Source: Polyporus tsugae
Taxonomy: Eukaryota; Basidiomycota; Agaricomycetes; Polyporales; Polyporaceae
Reading direction: 5' to 3'
Length of the DNA stretch: 64,000 nt
NCBI GenBank assembly: GCA_024305745.1
Contig: JAHRBS010000011.1
Location: forward strand, 434,001 to 498,000
Numbering within the stretch: the first letter of the stretch is position 1; each line of letters opens with the position of its first letter. A model generated the notes under the pieces. It did no database searches, was not told where the DNA came from, and was given only the letters and a program-made list of their open reading frames with translations. This document shows, piece after piece, positions 22,066 to 33,279 of the stretch. The position numbers and the translations under genes are program-made.

Positions 22066-23571
22066 CTACAATACCTCCTTCGCTAGTGATGCATTAGCCT
22101 GCTTTTCTTGCTGGTCCTGATGCATCTGCAACTCCTCGTTGGCACGATCTGCTGCCCAACGATCAAATTCAAGCTTTGCCTTGCGTACCTCAAGCATCTG
22201 CACCTGCACCTCGCGATCCGAAGCGACCTTGTCCTTGAGATACGAGCCAATACTTGCCATTGACTGGGCAGCCTCTCCGCGTGACTTTTTGGAGGGTGAG
22301 GGCAAGGGAAAATGCTTGGGTTCCGAGATGGTGACATGCGCCGCAGCCATGCTGTCACTGAGAACCTTGAGTGTGTTGCGACCACCATCACCTGACTCGT
22401 CAGCACTCTCAACTGTGTCCTGCTTGTTGTCACTTGAGAGAGGCATGTTGGAGTGGCGGTCCTTCTTACAACGGACCCTGAGGCTCAAGGAAAACCTAAT
22501 CCTTGTTTGGGATAAATCAACACATATCTACATGTGAAAGGAACATACCGAGAATCAAACAACTCCATCCACCGCTTACTATCCCACTCCTTATACATCT
22601 TCGGGGTCAATCCACCGACAGCCTTACCTGCCAAACGTGCGGCATCAATGTCCTCCTTCACCGTCAATGTCGACAAGTCACCATCACCATCGCCACCCGT
22701 AAAGTCCTCCAATGTGTCGATGTACTGGTACGTCTTGAGCGAACGATCCGACATACTGCAAATAGAGTCCAATGAGTGTTGACCCGTGAAGAGGTCCTTG
22801 CTCACCTATCCATATGTCTGAGCGTGCAATGGTAACAGCCGTTATACAACACATACCTTGTCAAACACGTGGTTGCGGTTCTTCTTGAGTGTTTCATAAT
22901 TCTTGTCATTGTTTGCATCAAGGAGGAAGTGGTACAGCAAGTCCCGATCACCGAGAGACCAATGGACGCCCAGAGACTCCTTACCTGCCGCTGTGGCCTG
23001 ATTGGCTGCCATCGCCTGGTCTGCTTTGGTCTTCTTCAAAGCTGCGGCCCCTCCCGCACTAGTAGTCGTGTCTGAGCGGTTACGTTTGGAGCCAGACATT
23101 TTGCGTGTTGTTGACGGTTGAGTGGGAGGAGGTATGGGCGGGCCCCGATCAGATGCCTCCGAGGGCTGAGAATGCAGCGGCGTTGGAGGTGACTGATCGA
23201 GAGGTTCTTCCGGGTCATCCACACCACCGACGGAAGCAAAGCCATCGGGAGAAGCCTTGGGGGGGTATTGAGGGGGGAATTGGAATGCAGGGTGGGGGAA
23301 GAAAAGCGGCGGTGGCACTGGATATGGTTGTGCGGGATAGGCAGGGTAGGGATATCCAACAGGCACAATCTGAGGTTGCAACAAAGTTAATCATATAGAA
23401 AGGAAGCACAATATTCAGTATTCCACACCTGGGGTTGTCCCATCCCATTGCCCTCCACCTGGAGCTGCGGGTCGATGTTTTCGTCACTGACTTGCGATGG
23501 CACCATATTCTGCCTAGCTCCTTGTTCATACTGGGTTATGACATCATCAGCGCTGGTGAAGTACTCACTGC
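22066..23571 (-). pseudogene. Myb/SANT-like DNA-binding partner gene of the Harbinger element, 5' end lost
   Basis: Exons on the minus strand: about 23560-23437 (ends GMGQPQ), 23380-22860 (proline/tyrosine-rich, then an HWSLGDRDLLYHFLL Myb-like trihelix start), about 22760-22555 (GLTPKMYKEWDSKRW) and 22500-22066. The last exon has a coiled-coil-like tail with many E/Q/K (MLEVRKAKLEFDRWAADR). Introns have GT-AG ends, for example the one ending CAACCTCAG before IVPVGYPYP. Proteins of this type bind the transposon ends and help import the transposase. In the reading frame a TGA lies right at the junction with the inverted-repeat arm (23573), so the original start appears to be missing. Confidence 0.7.
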
Positions 23572-23572
23572 A

Positions 23573-24330
23573 AGATCATATGGCAGTGCCCTGTTGTCGG
23601 ACAGAACCACAAACTCGCTCAGGAACGTACAGATGGCATTGAGTCCGTATGTGCCCCGTTGGATGTTGTGAAGACGACCTGAAGCATCACGGCAGTCCTC
23701 GCCATAGAGGATATCCATGTGTTGGTTAAATGTTGCCCAACTCAACTCTCCGGCTGAGATATTTGTAAGGGTTTGGTACAGCTTGCCATTTTTCTTTGCC
23801 ATGGGTACTGCTTTCAGTAGTTGTGCGCTGAGCCGTTTGATCTCCATCATGATTGTCATGACGGAGTCTTTAGTGATAGCCGTAGTAGACATAGTAGCAG
23901 CTAAATAAGCAGATGTCTAAGGTTTAATGCAGCGGAGAAAAGGAATGAACAAACAATGTTATTCCGAGTCGGCGGCGGACAATGGGTTGGGATGCACAGG
24001 ATTGTAAAATCTGTACCAGGCTCCTACGGCGTGCTAGTTTCATTTGTGTACAATGTAGTTGCTGACTTTAGGATTCAGCTGATTTATTGTGCAGTGCCGG
24101 CCAGCCACTGCACGTTGTAAATGTCAACTGTGTTGATGCGGCTCCACCAGCCTCCAGGTGAGACACCCATAGCCTGATGCTGGTGTTGAGTGCCGTATCG
24201 GGCAACATCTTTCTACATACTGTTTACAAAAGTGTTTACCCCCAAATACTCTTTGGAGTAGATTAAATGGTAAATGTAAACGTAAACATCCATTTATATA
24301 CTGTAAATAGAATAAATGGTTGGAGCACTA
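23573..24330 (-). mobile_element. Truncated hAT 5' end carried in the right arm
   Basis: 758 bp matching 7994-8751, with the terminal TAGTGCTCC at 24322-24330. The small ORF is cut after codon 107 and runs into unrelated sequence for 11 more codons. There is no transposase. Confidence 0.9.
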
Positions 24331-24923
24331 CAAGATACCCTCTGGTCCACCCGGGTCAAGTCGCCCATCAACCCCTGCCAGTTGTCTAGGACTCGTGCTC
24401 ACTGGGTCTAGGATCTTTCCACTTGAACTTGGTCTTGACTAGGTTTCCTTGCTGTGGTTTAACTGGGCTCTGGGGGTCACGTCTCTGCAGGGAAACTGGG
24501 GTATTGTTTTGGATGACACTCCGGTGTCCAGTTGTCAAGGTGTGTTGGTGTCCACGGTCAGGCCCCTCTCGGTGTGCGTACAGCAGTGCGTCCTATTGTT
24601 CCCCTCATGTACACATTCCCAGTTGGTGGTGGTTATTGTTATGTTGGTATGTTTATCCAGTCCCGCCATTGGCTACTTCTAAGTACATTTTTTCCCAGTG
24701 ATCCAATTTCTATGCCTTATTCTGTCTGTACTAGCCTGTTGTACTATCTTGTCCCGCCACACTGTCTTGTGGTGTGAATATAACTCATTTGTTTCACTCG
24801 CAACATGTCTGCGACTGCGTGTGGTCCGAGTCAAAATGACAACCGGGAGGGGCAATGGTAATGATGAATAGAAATCTATACCTACCATTGGGTCACCCGG
24901 TATTTTCAGACAGGTTGGAACAT

Positions 24924-25116
24924 GTCCAGTCATTGCATCAATTTTACCAAATTGCAACATTATTACAACGGACTTGTAAGGAGCCCACTGCCGGAATAGC
25001 GGGATTATAATCCATTATGAAATGGTCATTATGGCGTCCATCAAAATGTGATTACAATGCATTCCAACGCTGTTGCAATTAGATACAAAACGCGAGCCAA
25101 ATCCGTGATGAGTGTC
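24924..25116 (-). repeat. Dispersed repeat, right-arm copy
   Basis: Mirror of 7208-7400 within the right inverted-repeat arm. Confidence 0.55.
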
Positions 25117-25737
25117 GTGAAAGAGAGGGAGGCTTAGAGGGATCAAGGCCAGTTTCGCTTTCGAGGAGAGGACTTGACACGGTCAGTGGCCCTTCAAATG
25201 GGGTACACCCACGTCTATTACTCCTTCTATTACCTCGGCCACAACAAAAGGCTTGTTTGCATTCCTATCATGTACGCCGTCATTACACATGGCTGCCCCT
25301 TCCGACACTGCCACAGATGCAATGATGCACTGTCCTCATTTCTGTAAGTATGTCAGGAACAGGTGAGGGTGTCCTAGATAACTACAAATCTGAGCCATAT
25401 TAAGATATGTCGGACATTTGCCTGAATTGGTCAAGGCAACCACCAAAATGGTTTATCTTGGATCCCGACGTGTTGAGATTGCTAAATAAGGCAAGGCATC
25501 AGGACACTGTAGCTTGATGCGCTCAAAAGGTGCTAGTACCTGATAGTAATGGTCTTTACCCGGAAGTGCATCGAGTCCCAGAGCACGAGGAAATTTGCTT
25601 CTCCAATGTACCAGAGCGCCTCGTCAATGTGATAAAAGAAGACACCTTTCGTCTCGGCCTTCAACAGGCCTTTGCGTCCGAGTGTCTCGAAAGCCTTTCT
25701 AAGACTAAATTCGGTCTTTGTGCCCAGACTTGGATAC

Positions 25738-26155
25738 TGGATGACTTTCTATAAGGATCTGCAGCTGTTTGGATGTCCATAAATCCCAAATCAGCTCTAT
25801 CCGCCAAGATGCCATGTCCGATCCAGACTCCGCTCTTGAGACCGACGTCTGTAGATGCTGTAAGCACCCAAAATCTGGAAGGGGGGGTCGACCCCCCTTT
25901 CTAGACCTAAACACATCCACAGATGCCTTGCTTAGAGCTGCAAACGACCTGAAAGGAAGGAGCTGTCATTACAAATGATGGTGGCATTGATGACCTACCA
26001 AATTGGGTGCTGATATAATGCACGTGCATCGTCATAGACGCCCTCCAGAAATCCCGGCTTCATTGTTGAGCGCCCAAGATATCTGACTCAGTTGAAGCTC
26101 CGCTGATTGGTTTAAGGACACTTCAGAGCTGTAAATCCTTATGGAAAGTCATCCA
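25738..26155. repeat. MITE-like element, right-arm copy
   Basis: This is the mirror copy of 6169-6586 carried in the right inverted-repeat arm. It was duplicated with the arm, not independently inserted. Confidence 0.5.
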
Positions 26156-28303
26156 CTGTTCGTGCAGCGAGTTTCCCATCGCCATCAATGCATGAAACCA
26201 TCTGAAAACCGCCACACCAAAAGTGGTCGCCCAGATGCATATTACCCATCCATAAGTTCAGAATCCTCGCAGGTCCCTGTATACTTGCAGGCAGTGGTAT
26301 GCAGGGGACCTCCATGCTACCTCCGATAGAAGGGATACGTACTAGCACAGGCATGCATAGTGTAGCCTTGCGAGGCCATACCGCCGGTCTGGGCAGCGGT
26401 ATGCAAGGCGAGGGTAGCGTATGTATACCTTGGGTATACAAGGTGTTAGGAACAGACCAGCCGCTGAACCAGCTACGCCAAAAGGGCGCAATGTCAAGCT
26501 TGGCTTGATACTTGGCTGGTACTATATATATAGTTTGTAACGTGTTCATGACACAAGGACAGGTAAGGGTATGGATAGTAGATACGAGGCGACCAAATCT
26601 CGACCCCAACGGTTTTATATTCAGGTTTACTTGTCAGACTCATTAACAACCAACAACTTCAATGAATAAGTAACAGATATATTCTAGTAATACAATCAAT
26701 GTACAGGCAATATTATACAACCTCCATGTGAAAGTGCTCCAAGTACGATGATGAAAGACACCTTCACCTCTGGAGATCAACATCTCCAATATTGGGACCA
26801 TGATTGTACACATCATAATTGGCAAGCATGTATCTGGTTCAAGCCCCTGCCACCCTACCCGACCTGTCAGCCACACCAACTCGGACCTGCCATCCAGCCC
26901 GACCGCACTCCCTCCAATGGTTCCATTGCTGCCAGGCCATTCCCTGGAATATTGGCTTCCTATCAATGATTGACCGCACCATCTAAGCATTAACCAAGGG
27001 GAAGACTCGAAAGAATGACTTACTTAAGTGACACAGTCGCCAGAAGACGGAAGGGATGGACTATATGCACCATGATCTATACCTAATCAGCAATCCGACG
27101 ACGGCCACAGCTGCGGTCGAGTTGTGGACTGACCTTTTCCGGGGTCTTGGAATGCTATTTATTGGATTTTCCATGATAGAAGTTGTTAGTTCAATGGGCC
27201 TGGTGAGAAAGTCGTTCATGACTAGGACCGTGGCGCAGCCAGTTCAAAACTAGGAGATGGGCATGGCAGGATAGCTCACATACCATTGAGTTCAGCCAGA
27301 GGAGGTGCAGAACCTGGCAGGAGACTAGGAAGAAGGATGAGGATAAGAACAAGGCGAGGATCCGTGATGAGAGTTACAGCAGATTCACAAATCATTGACG
27401 CGAGTCAAAATTTTTAATTTTCGATGTGTTTGAATCTTCCGAGCAACCTTCTGAACCAATCTTCCAGTGGTAGACGCCCACCAGTTGAGCCCGAACCGGT
27501 GTGGCATATTTGGCCATCTGCCAGAAATGGTAAGGGTGCCACCCAAATCAAGGTTCGGTGATGTCATTGGAACTCCAGGCCCACCATTTTGGGCAGGTAG
27601 CCAAACATGCCATGCCAGTTCAGGCAGGGCGGCAGGCGCCTAATGGTTGGAAGATTGATTCGGAAGATTGGTCGGAAAATTCAAACACGTCGAAAATTTG
27701 GACTCGCGTCAATGATTTGTGAATCTGTTGTTGTCACAGTTTTGCACGCCACGTTTGGTATCCTAGTCACAGCCACCAACCCTAACCCCAGGTTCACCCA
27801 TTTCCAGACTCCAGCCTGGACACTGGTCATCATTATGTAATAGTACTTACCTCTTTGTTCTCCTTTTGGACTGGCTCACCTGCCATCAGTACCCAAGCCT
27901 GCCCTGAAGCAGGTGGTCTGTGCACCTGTCATGTATAGCATATAAGGGCTGTGATGTGGGCTCAGAGACCTTAGATTCTGTCTCTTGTTCATTCCCCCAT
28001 CATCTGTAGGCAGCTTAACAGCCCCTGCCATCCTCTGCCTTCTAGTCTAGGCCAATCTATCCTCTACTTCTGTTGCCACCCTCTGTGTGTCTCCATCAGT
28101 GAGCCCCCCCTTTTGTTTATTTTGTGGCACAGTCATTCGGCTGTGACAATATGGCACGTGAAGCGCCCATGAAACACTCTCCAACACCCTAATCCTCTGG
28201 GTACACATGTTTCGGAGTGCTTCCAGCATGGTAAGCCATTACCATGACCACCATTGGTTGCATTAGACTCACCGAAAACCAGTTTTATAGCCTTTCTCAA
28301 GAG

Positions 28304-28401
28304 GGACACAGGCCGGGGCTTCAAGCCGAGCCGGGCTTAAGCCCTCCCAGGCCGGGCCCAAGCCAGGGCTTTTGGGCCGGGCTGGGCTTTGCAAGTCACT
28401 A
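28304..28401 (+). mobile_element. Short hAT MITE remnant
   Basis: About 98 bp of GGCCGGG-rich sequence ending GGGCTTTGCAAGTCACTA, the same terminus as the MITE at 58736-59353. It is flanked by CTCAAGAG (28296-28303) and CTCAAGGG (28402-28409), a 7-of-8 match for a hAT target duplication. The left terminal repeat is lost or degraded. Confidence 0.6.
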
Positions 28402-28740
28402 CTCAAGGGTCTTGCATACAGCCACGGACAGTTCAGCTCCTATGAACCTAAGGTACGTTGTCTTGCCTTGACTACACCGCCAACCTGGGAAAACATTTAC
28501 ATAAGATCAGGTCGGAAAGCTTGGGAGGAGGTTGGCGCTTTCATCAAATTGATCATTGTGTGATATATCGAGAAGGAAATTAAATTACTGTTTTTCAACG
28601 TCCCGACCTTACTTCAACTTATTGGCACACCTTGTACATCACGGATTCGGCGGCAAAGTTGTAAGAGTAGCCGTTAATTTGGGTCATTATAGGGGACTAT
28701 AAGCACGGATTAGAATACAATAAGGTGATAATCAATAGTA

Positions 28741-29060
28741 AGATTAATGAAATTATTCCTGGTGATGGCAACATCAATCAATAGTTGCGCGCTTCACAGC
28801 CTTGTTGGAATCCACTTCCAACATCCTCCCAATCCTCTTGCAACTCGATGCAATTCCCTTCTGCCCTTGCGACTGCTTCGAACAATTATCTTGGGCAAGC
28901 GCCTTCATTCAACCTTTGGTCATTACCGGATAGTAACTGTCCCGGTACTGTACAGTACCACGTCGGAGCTTTCATCAAAGGGAGTGCCCTCGGTCGCACT
29001 CATCTCTCTCTCGTCTAAGTCCTCAATCTCTCCCCCATATATCACATATAAGACCACACT
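28741..29060 (+). repeat. Dispersed repeat, second copy
   Basis: Diverged counterpart of 19765-20134 in opposite orientation, just outside the right inverted-repeat arm. No coding frame is recognised. Confidence 0.5.
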
Positions 29061-29107
29061 GACATATTTGCTTCTATAGGGACCTGAGCATCCATCTCAA
29101 GCCTCTC

Positions 29108-29175
29108 ATCTATGGGCTCTCCCACATCGTCTGGCTCTCCCATGTTGTCTGGCTCTCCCACGTCATCTGGCTCTC
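29108..29175. repeat. Minisatellite, about 18-bp unit
   Basis: The words TCTGGCTCTCCCACG, TCTGGCTCTCCCATG and TCTGGCTCTCTTG occur in tandem, after a related GGGCTCTCCCACATCG. The unit is about 18 bp with three to four diverged copies. Confidence 0.7.
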
Positions 29176-29513
29176 TTGCTTGCGTGCTTCGAAGCTAGGG
29201 TCTTGCCATCGCTATTACTGTCCTGGGCTGGGTCTCTACTGCGCTGCACTCATGCTTGTGCTTGTGCTCATTACCAGATAGTAGGATACCTCTTGGATAT
29301 TTGCTCCTGGGGTGGGATCAGTTTATCCAGCCACACTGGCTACCGCTGTCGTGTAGTCACCCCTGAGGTAAGTTTGTTCATATCTTCATCACAAGAACCT
29401 TCGCCCTCACCCCCATTGTTGATGTGCCATTGGCGGGTGTGTCATCTTGTACACCAGTAAGTCATCAAGCTTCAAGTGTTGCCTTCTCGCTATATGTATA
29501 TGCATATACTGTA

Positions 29514-29780
29514 CCAAATCACTCAGTTCGACATGTCACGGCTCACATGCCATCCGATCTGTCGGATCTTGGGCGCTTGTAATGGGTCACATTGGCCGCG
29601 GTCGATCGGGGCCTCCAGCTGGACCAGCGGTTAGGGGCAGTGCCCTGTCGCACGCCCTCAGACTGCCCCCAAATCCGTCCAAATCCGGGGTCTGTCACAG
29701 GTCACTGGGGCAGGTGTCGGATTTTGCCTGACTTTGGCCGGTGTCACAGGTCACAGGCTGTGTTGAACTGAGTGATTTAC
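29514..29780. mobile_element. 267-bp MITE with TA flanks
   Basis: The ends read AAATCACTCAGTTCGACA on the left and, complemented, AAATCACTCAGTTCAACA on the right. TA dinucleotides flank both sides (29512-29513 and 29781-29782), as in Tc1/mariner-type elements. The interior is GC-rich and non-coding. Confidence 0.6.
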
Positions 29781-29924
29781 TACAGTATTGTCTATGTATC
29801 GTACTGTAGCTTGAATAAACATCAGGCTTTTTTCTCATCATCCATGAGTATGACATTGCAACCGGAGTGAGCCAGCAAAACCTGTATTGACGTTGTATGG
29901 CTGGGTAAACTGCAATAGCTTGGA

Positions 29925-30118
29925 ACATGCACGATCATTGCATCAATTTTGTCACATTGGAAGGGCATTGCAATGCACTTGGAAGCCTCCCAGTGCCAGA
30001 ATAGTGCCATTCTAATGGATTGCGAAATCACAATCATTACACTCATCAAAATCTGATTATAGCGCTTTCTAATGTCATAACAATTAGATAAAAATTCCGG
30101 GCTAAATCAGTGATGTAC
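29925..30118 (-). repeat. Dispersed repeat, diverged third copy
   Basis: The complement aligns to 7208-7400 over its whole length with roughly 70% identity by eye. It lies outside the inverted repeat, in the same orientation as the right-arm copy. This shows that the sequence is a family, not only an arm duplication. Confidence 0.55.
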
Positions 30119-30260
30119 AAACATTTACTCAGGCGCGCAGCCCACGGCGTGCTGCTTTGCCTTCTCTATTTATTGGTGGCTCATTGCAGCCCGGGCGACA
30201 TCTGACTGAATGGTATGAAAGGAGACACAACATATTCAATAGTAGCACATACAGTAATTG

Positions 30261-30928
30261 AATACACCGGTCCTTCGGACACCATGGCTCCTTCGGACAG
30301 TCCGCATTTTCCCATTCTCCCGCTGTTCCCCTGCATCCAAGTTGGTTATGGATATGCTGCAATGTATTATCTATTCTCAAACCTTGAGTTTCGGCCCATA
30401 ACGTATCCCCGCTGTTCTTCGATGCCTGAATTAGCGTGGTTTTGAGGGCAAAATTAGCTCGTCCAGAGCATTGCTCAAGATCGACGACAGCCTCACCACC
30501 AAAGACTCATTCAGGACTCACATCTGTATGTATGTTTCTTTTGATGAGCATTTCACAATGCTCTGTCCCTGCACACGCAAACAGCACATATTTTACCTTG
30601 AAACTTGCATCCAACGCTCCTCTGGACGAGCGCTAACCGGCTGATTTCCCATATCCATGTCTCGGCTCTGGTCGGCTACTGTCGCTTAGATGAACATGTC
30701 ACTGCATTAGGCAAATTCAAGGTGTCCGAAGGACTGAGGGAACCACGATAATGGGGTAAGCAAAGATTGGACTCGATCTGTTCAGAATCCTCATTGTATC
30801 TCACAGAATTTTGGTATATGGTAGCCATCGAGGCCCTCATGAACATGGTCAGGTCCGATTGGGGAAAAATAAGCACGGGACGGCGCAGGAGGGCAAATTA
30901 GATTTACCGTCCGAAGGACCGGTGTATT
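30261..30928. mobile_element. About 0.67-kb MITE with 20-bp inverted ends
   Basis: AATACACCGGTCCTTCGGAC at the left end is repeated exactly, inverted, at the right end (complement of 30909-30928). A third, shorter inverted-type word TGTCCGAAGGACTGA lies at about 30723. Flanks share ACAGTAA on the left and TTACTGT on the right. No transposase is present. Confidence 0.65.
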
Positions 30929-31467
30929 ACTGTAAACACTTCGTGACATCGTAATAGACAATACAAGTGCATACAGTACATATAAGCAATACTATCATAG
31001 TGTCAAAATGCGGTCCGGAAGGGGGAGGAGATATATATGGGACAATAAATGATGTTGAACATACCTCCCTGCAGAGTATCTGCGGGGTGGAAGGGTAGGT
31101 GGAGGAGATCTGGACGCCAGCGATGGAAGAGCCTCAAAGAGACACACCAGCACCAGCACTAGCAGAAGACCAGTCACAGTAGAAACCGAGACAGCCAGTG
31201 CAGGAGATCCAGAATGCCCGAACACCAGAGAGACAGAGGAGATCACCCCAAGCCAGCACAGAGACGTCATAACATCGACAGGGCAGAGACAACCAGCACC
31301 CAGGACAGCACAAGGACCACAGACCAAGAGGTACCAGTACAGGAGAGTCCGGGACCCGAGGAAGGTAAGCAGAGCAATGTTGAAGGCCCCGCGATGTCCA
31401 CGCTTGGAGGAGGCACATGTTGGACTTGGTGATGAAGGCGAGAACAGGGCGAGAAGGAGCGAGGGTG

Positions 31468-32028
31468 CTAAAGTCGGACGGTCGATGAGCGGATGAGCTT
31501 GAAGTAGAGGATGATGAGTATGAGGAGGACGAGTACGGCGATGATGGCGGTGGTGACGACGCGCTGCTGGTACATCCTACACACATGCGGGGCAAGGCAA
31601 GGGTCCGAGCGTCAGACCCATCTGTCGGTGCAAATGAACAGGGATGGAGGGAGGTGAGGGGGGACGCACCGTTGAACCATCTTCTTGAGCGTGCTCGACG
31701 CGCTATCAATGGAGGTATCCGCGCGTTGCAGCTGGAGGACAACACGCGCAGGTCAGTCGCAGCCACAGTCACAGGCGGCGGAAAGGAAGGCAATGGGACG
31801 GGGAAGGCGGAGGACAAGAATAGAACATGGCAACGGCTGATTACGCACCGTATCCTGCGCGTTCTGGATCTGCTCCTGCTGCCCCCGGAGGCTCCTGAGG
31901 ATGTCCAAGGTCTGCTTCTCCGTCTCGAGCACGATCCGCTGGCTGTCAAGCAACCGCCTGCTCCAGTCCTCGAGGAGCACGGTGCCCGCGAGGAGCTGCG
32001 TGCGGTCGCTCACGCCGTCCGTGCCATG
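31468..32028 (-). CDS. VTI1: VTI1-family SNARE (Qb), C-terminal exons
   Basis: Three exons splice in frame on the minus strand: 32028-31849 (DRTQLLAGTVLLEDWSRRL, then SQRIVLETEKQTLDILRSL), 31731-31670 (LQRADTSIDSASSTLKKMV) and 31575-31468 (YQQRVVTTAIIAVLVLLILI, then a short tail). The junctions DT|LQRAD and VQ(R)MYQQ are exact. This is the SNARE helix and C-terminal membrane anchor of VTI1, which drives Golgi-to-vacuole and intra-Golgi fusion. The N-terminal three-helix domain was not identified upstream, so the gene may be partial or have further exons in 32.1-32.6 kb. No stop interrupts the exons seen. Confidence 0.8.
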
Positions 32029-32409
32029 CTAGTAACAGGTGCTGCAGAAGTGCAGCGTGAGCCTCAGTTACACTGACAAAGAGGTGGATGACAACGCGGC
32101 TTTTTGCAGTGTGAGGTGCATAAGGACGGCGTACCTCTCTGGGTGAAGAAGCTCTCTTGAATGCGGAGCGAGACCACTGAGGCTTTTCCGTTAGTCTTCG
32201 ATGGTCTCGATCGACGTGCTGGGTCCGGCCTTGTCCGCATGGCATGGCAAGTCGTTGAACCGGTGGATGGGAAACGGTTGGTCTCGTTCTGTGTACCCAG
32301 AACAATGGCGCCACGCGGCGAAATGGGAATGGGGGAGGACAAGAAGGGTGCAGAGGTGTTGTGAGATGAGAGCGATAGCATACAGCGTGGTGGACGTACC
32401 TTGATACAC

Positions 32410-32615
32410 ATCCCGGAACGACGTGACTTGATGTCTCGGTCTGCGGACTTGAAGCCGAGGCTCAGGCGCGTGATGCAGTGCGAGGCGGCGGGCGCGAAGG
32501 CGTGCAGGAGCTCGTAGACGAGCGCGCTGTGCGCGACGCTGCTCGTCACGAAGGAGAGGCGCTCTGAACCGTCGGTGTCACGGCCACGAGCGTCGCTAGT
32601 GCGTCGCCTGTAAGT
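32410..32615 (-). CDS. Unidentified exon, minus strand
   Basis: An open block reads SFVTSSVAHSALVYELLHAF and AASHCITRLSLGFKSADRD, with a splice donor (GTACGT) at about 32399 and a possible acceptor at about 32608. The composition looks coding. It may belong upstream of the VTI1 exons or to another gene, and I do not recognise it. Confidence 0.35.
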
Positions 32616-32973
32616 CCGGGATGATATAAAGCCGAAGTCTAATCAACTGCAGTATTAGTACAAGCAGAACGTTCAAAACATAGATACCTACATACCAGTT
32701 CCGAGGATCCGAAGGCCGTAGTGCTCTGAACGCATCAAGGACCAGCCAGGTAGGGAGAAGACGAGATTGTCACGCAGGCGCGATCAAGCAACGTGCCGGG
32801 ATGGAAAGCGCAGCGGGAAACCCAGAATAGAGTAAAGACTGTGAACCGAAGTGTGCAGAGCGGGTGCTCTAGCAGCGGTGGGGGAGGGGACGGGTCCAAC
32901 GAGATGGGGGTATATGAGGGACGGAAAGATACAACTGGCAACAGAAGCGCTTACAAAAATTGCAATTGACGCC

Positions 32974-33279
32974 CTGATACACGACTACATAGTTGCATGT
33001 TGTAACACATTCCGTTACATTTTGCAACAGCTACAACTGCGTTACAACTTCGGCCATCAATCTGCTACGCTGATACATGGATACACGCCTGCTACGTATC
33101 AATCTACGCCCAAACGTAACCGTTCTCCTGATACACGTTGCACGTTGTAACTTGGTTGTAACACATTCCGTTACATTTTGCAACTGTTACAACTGAGTTA
33201 CAACTTCGGCCATCACTCTGCTACGCTGATACGTGGATACACGCCTGCTGCGTAGCAATCTACGCCCCAACCGTTCTCC
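32974..33279. repeat. Tandem duplication, two units of about 153 bp
   Basis: Units 32974-33127 and 33128-33279 both run from CTGATACACG through AACACATTCCGTTACATTTT, ACTTCGGCCATCA and GGATACACGCCTGCT to CGTTCTCC. Each unit contains GTTGTAAC/GTTACAAC inverted words that could fold. No gene overlaps it. Confidence 0.8.

Larger units (their letters stand above)
20135..23572. mobile_element. PIF/Harbinger-type element (bounds not resolved)
   Basis: A DDE transposase on the plus strand and a Myb/SANT-like gene on the minus strand converge, with stops only about 150 bp apart. This two-gene arrangement is typical of PIF/Harbinger transposons. Terminal repeats and the expected 3-bp target duplication were not located. 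The right side is cut at 23572/23573, where the inverted-repeat arm starts. Confidence 0.7.
23573..28148 (-). repeat. Right arm of the 4.6-kb long inverted repeat
   Basis: Mirror image of 4176-8751 (positions sum to 32324). It starts inside the hAT small ORF, carries the hAT left end up to its terminal inverted repeat (24330), one copy of the hAT target GTATCTTG (complement at 24331-24338) and then the flank DNA. Because it contains the hAT end plus only one target copy, it was copied from the left arm after the hAT had inserted. Homology ends at 28148. Confidence 0.9.
24331..28148. other. Non-coding repeat DNA inside the right arm
   Basis: Mirror of 4176-7993. The same hairpins, MITE-like element and dispersed repeat recur here, and no gene family is recognised. 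Confidence 0.5.

Noticed and set aside
22503..22775. Plus-strand frames over the Myb-like gene
   Set aside because: These are shadows of the minus-strand exons, with no family resemblance.
29060..29175. CRISPR-like array
   Set aside because: The repeats are contiguous, with no unique spacers, and the genome is eukaryotic. It is a minisatellite.
31134..31949. 271-codon minus-strand frame
   Set aside because: It overlaps the VTI1 exons in a different frame and reads as low-complexity R/S sequence.
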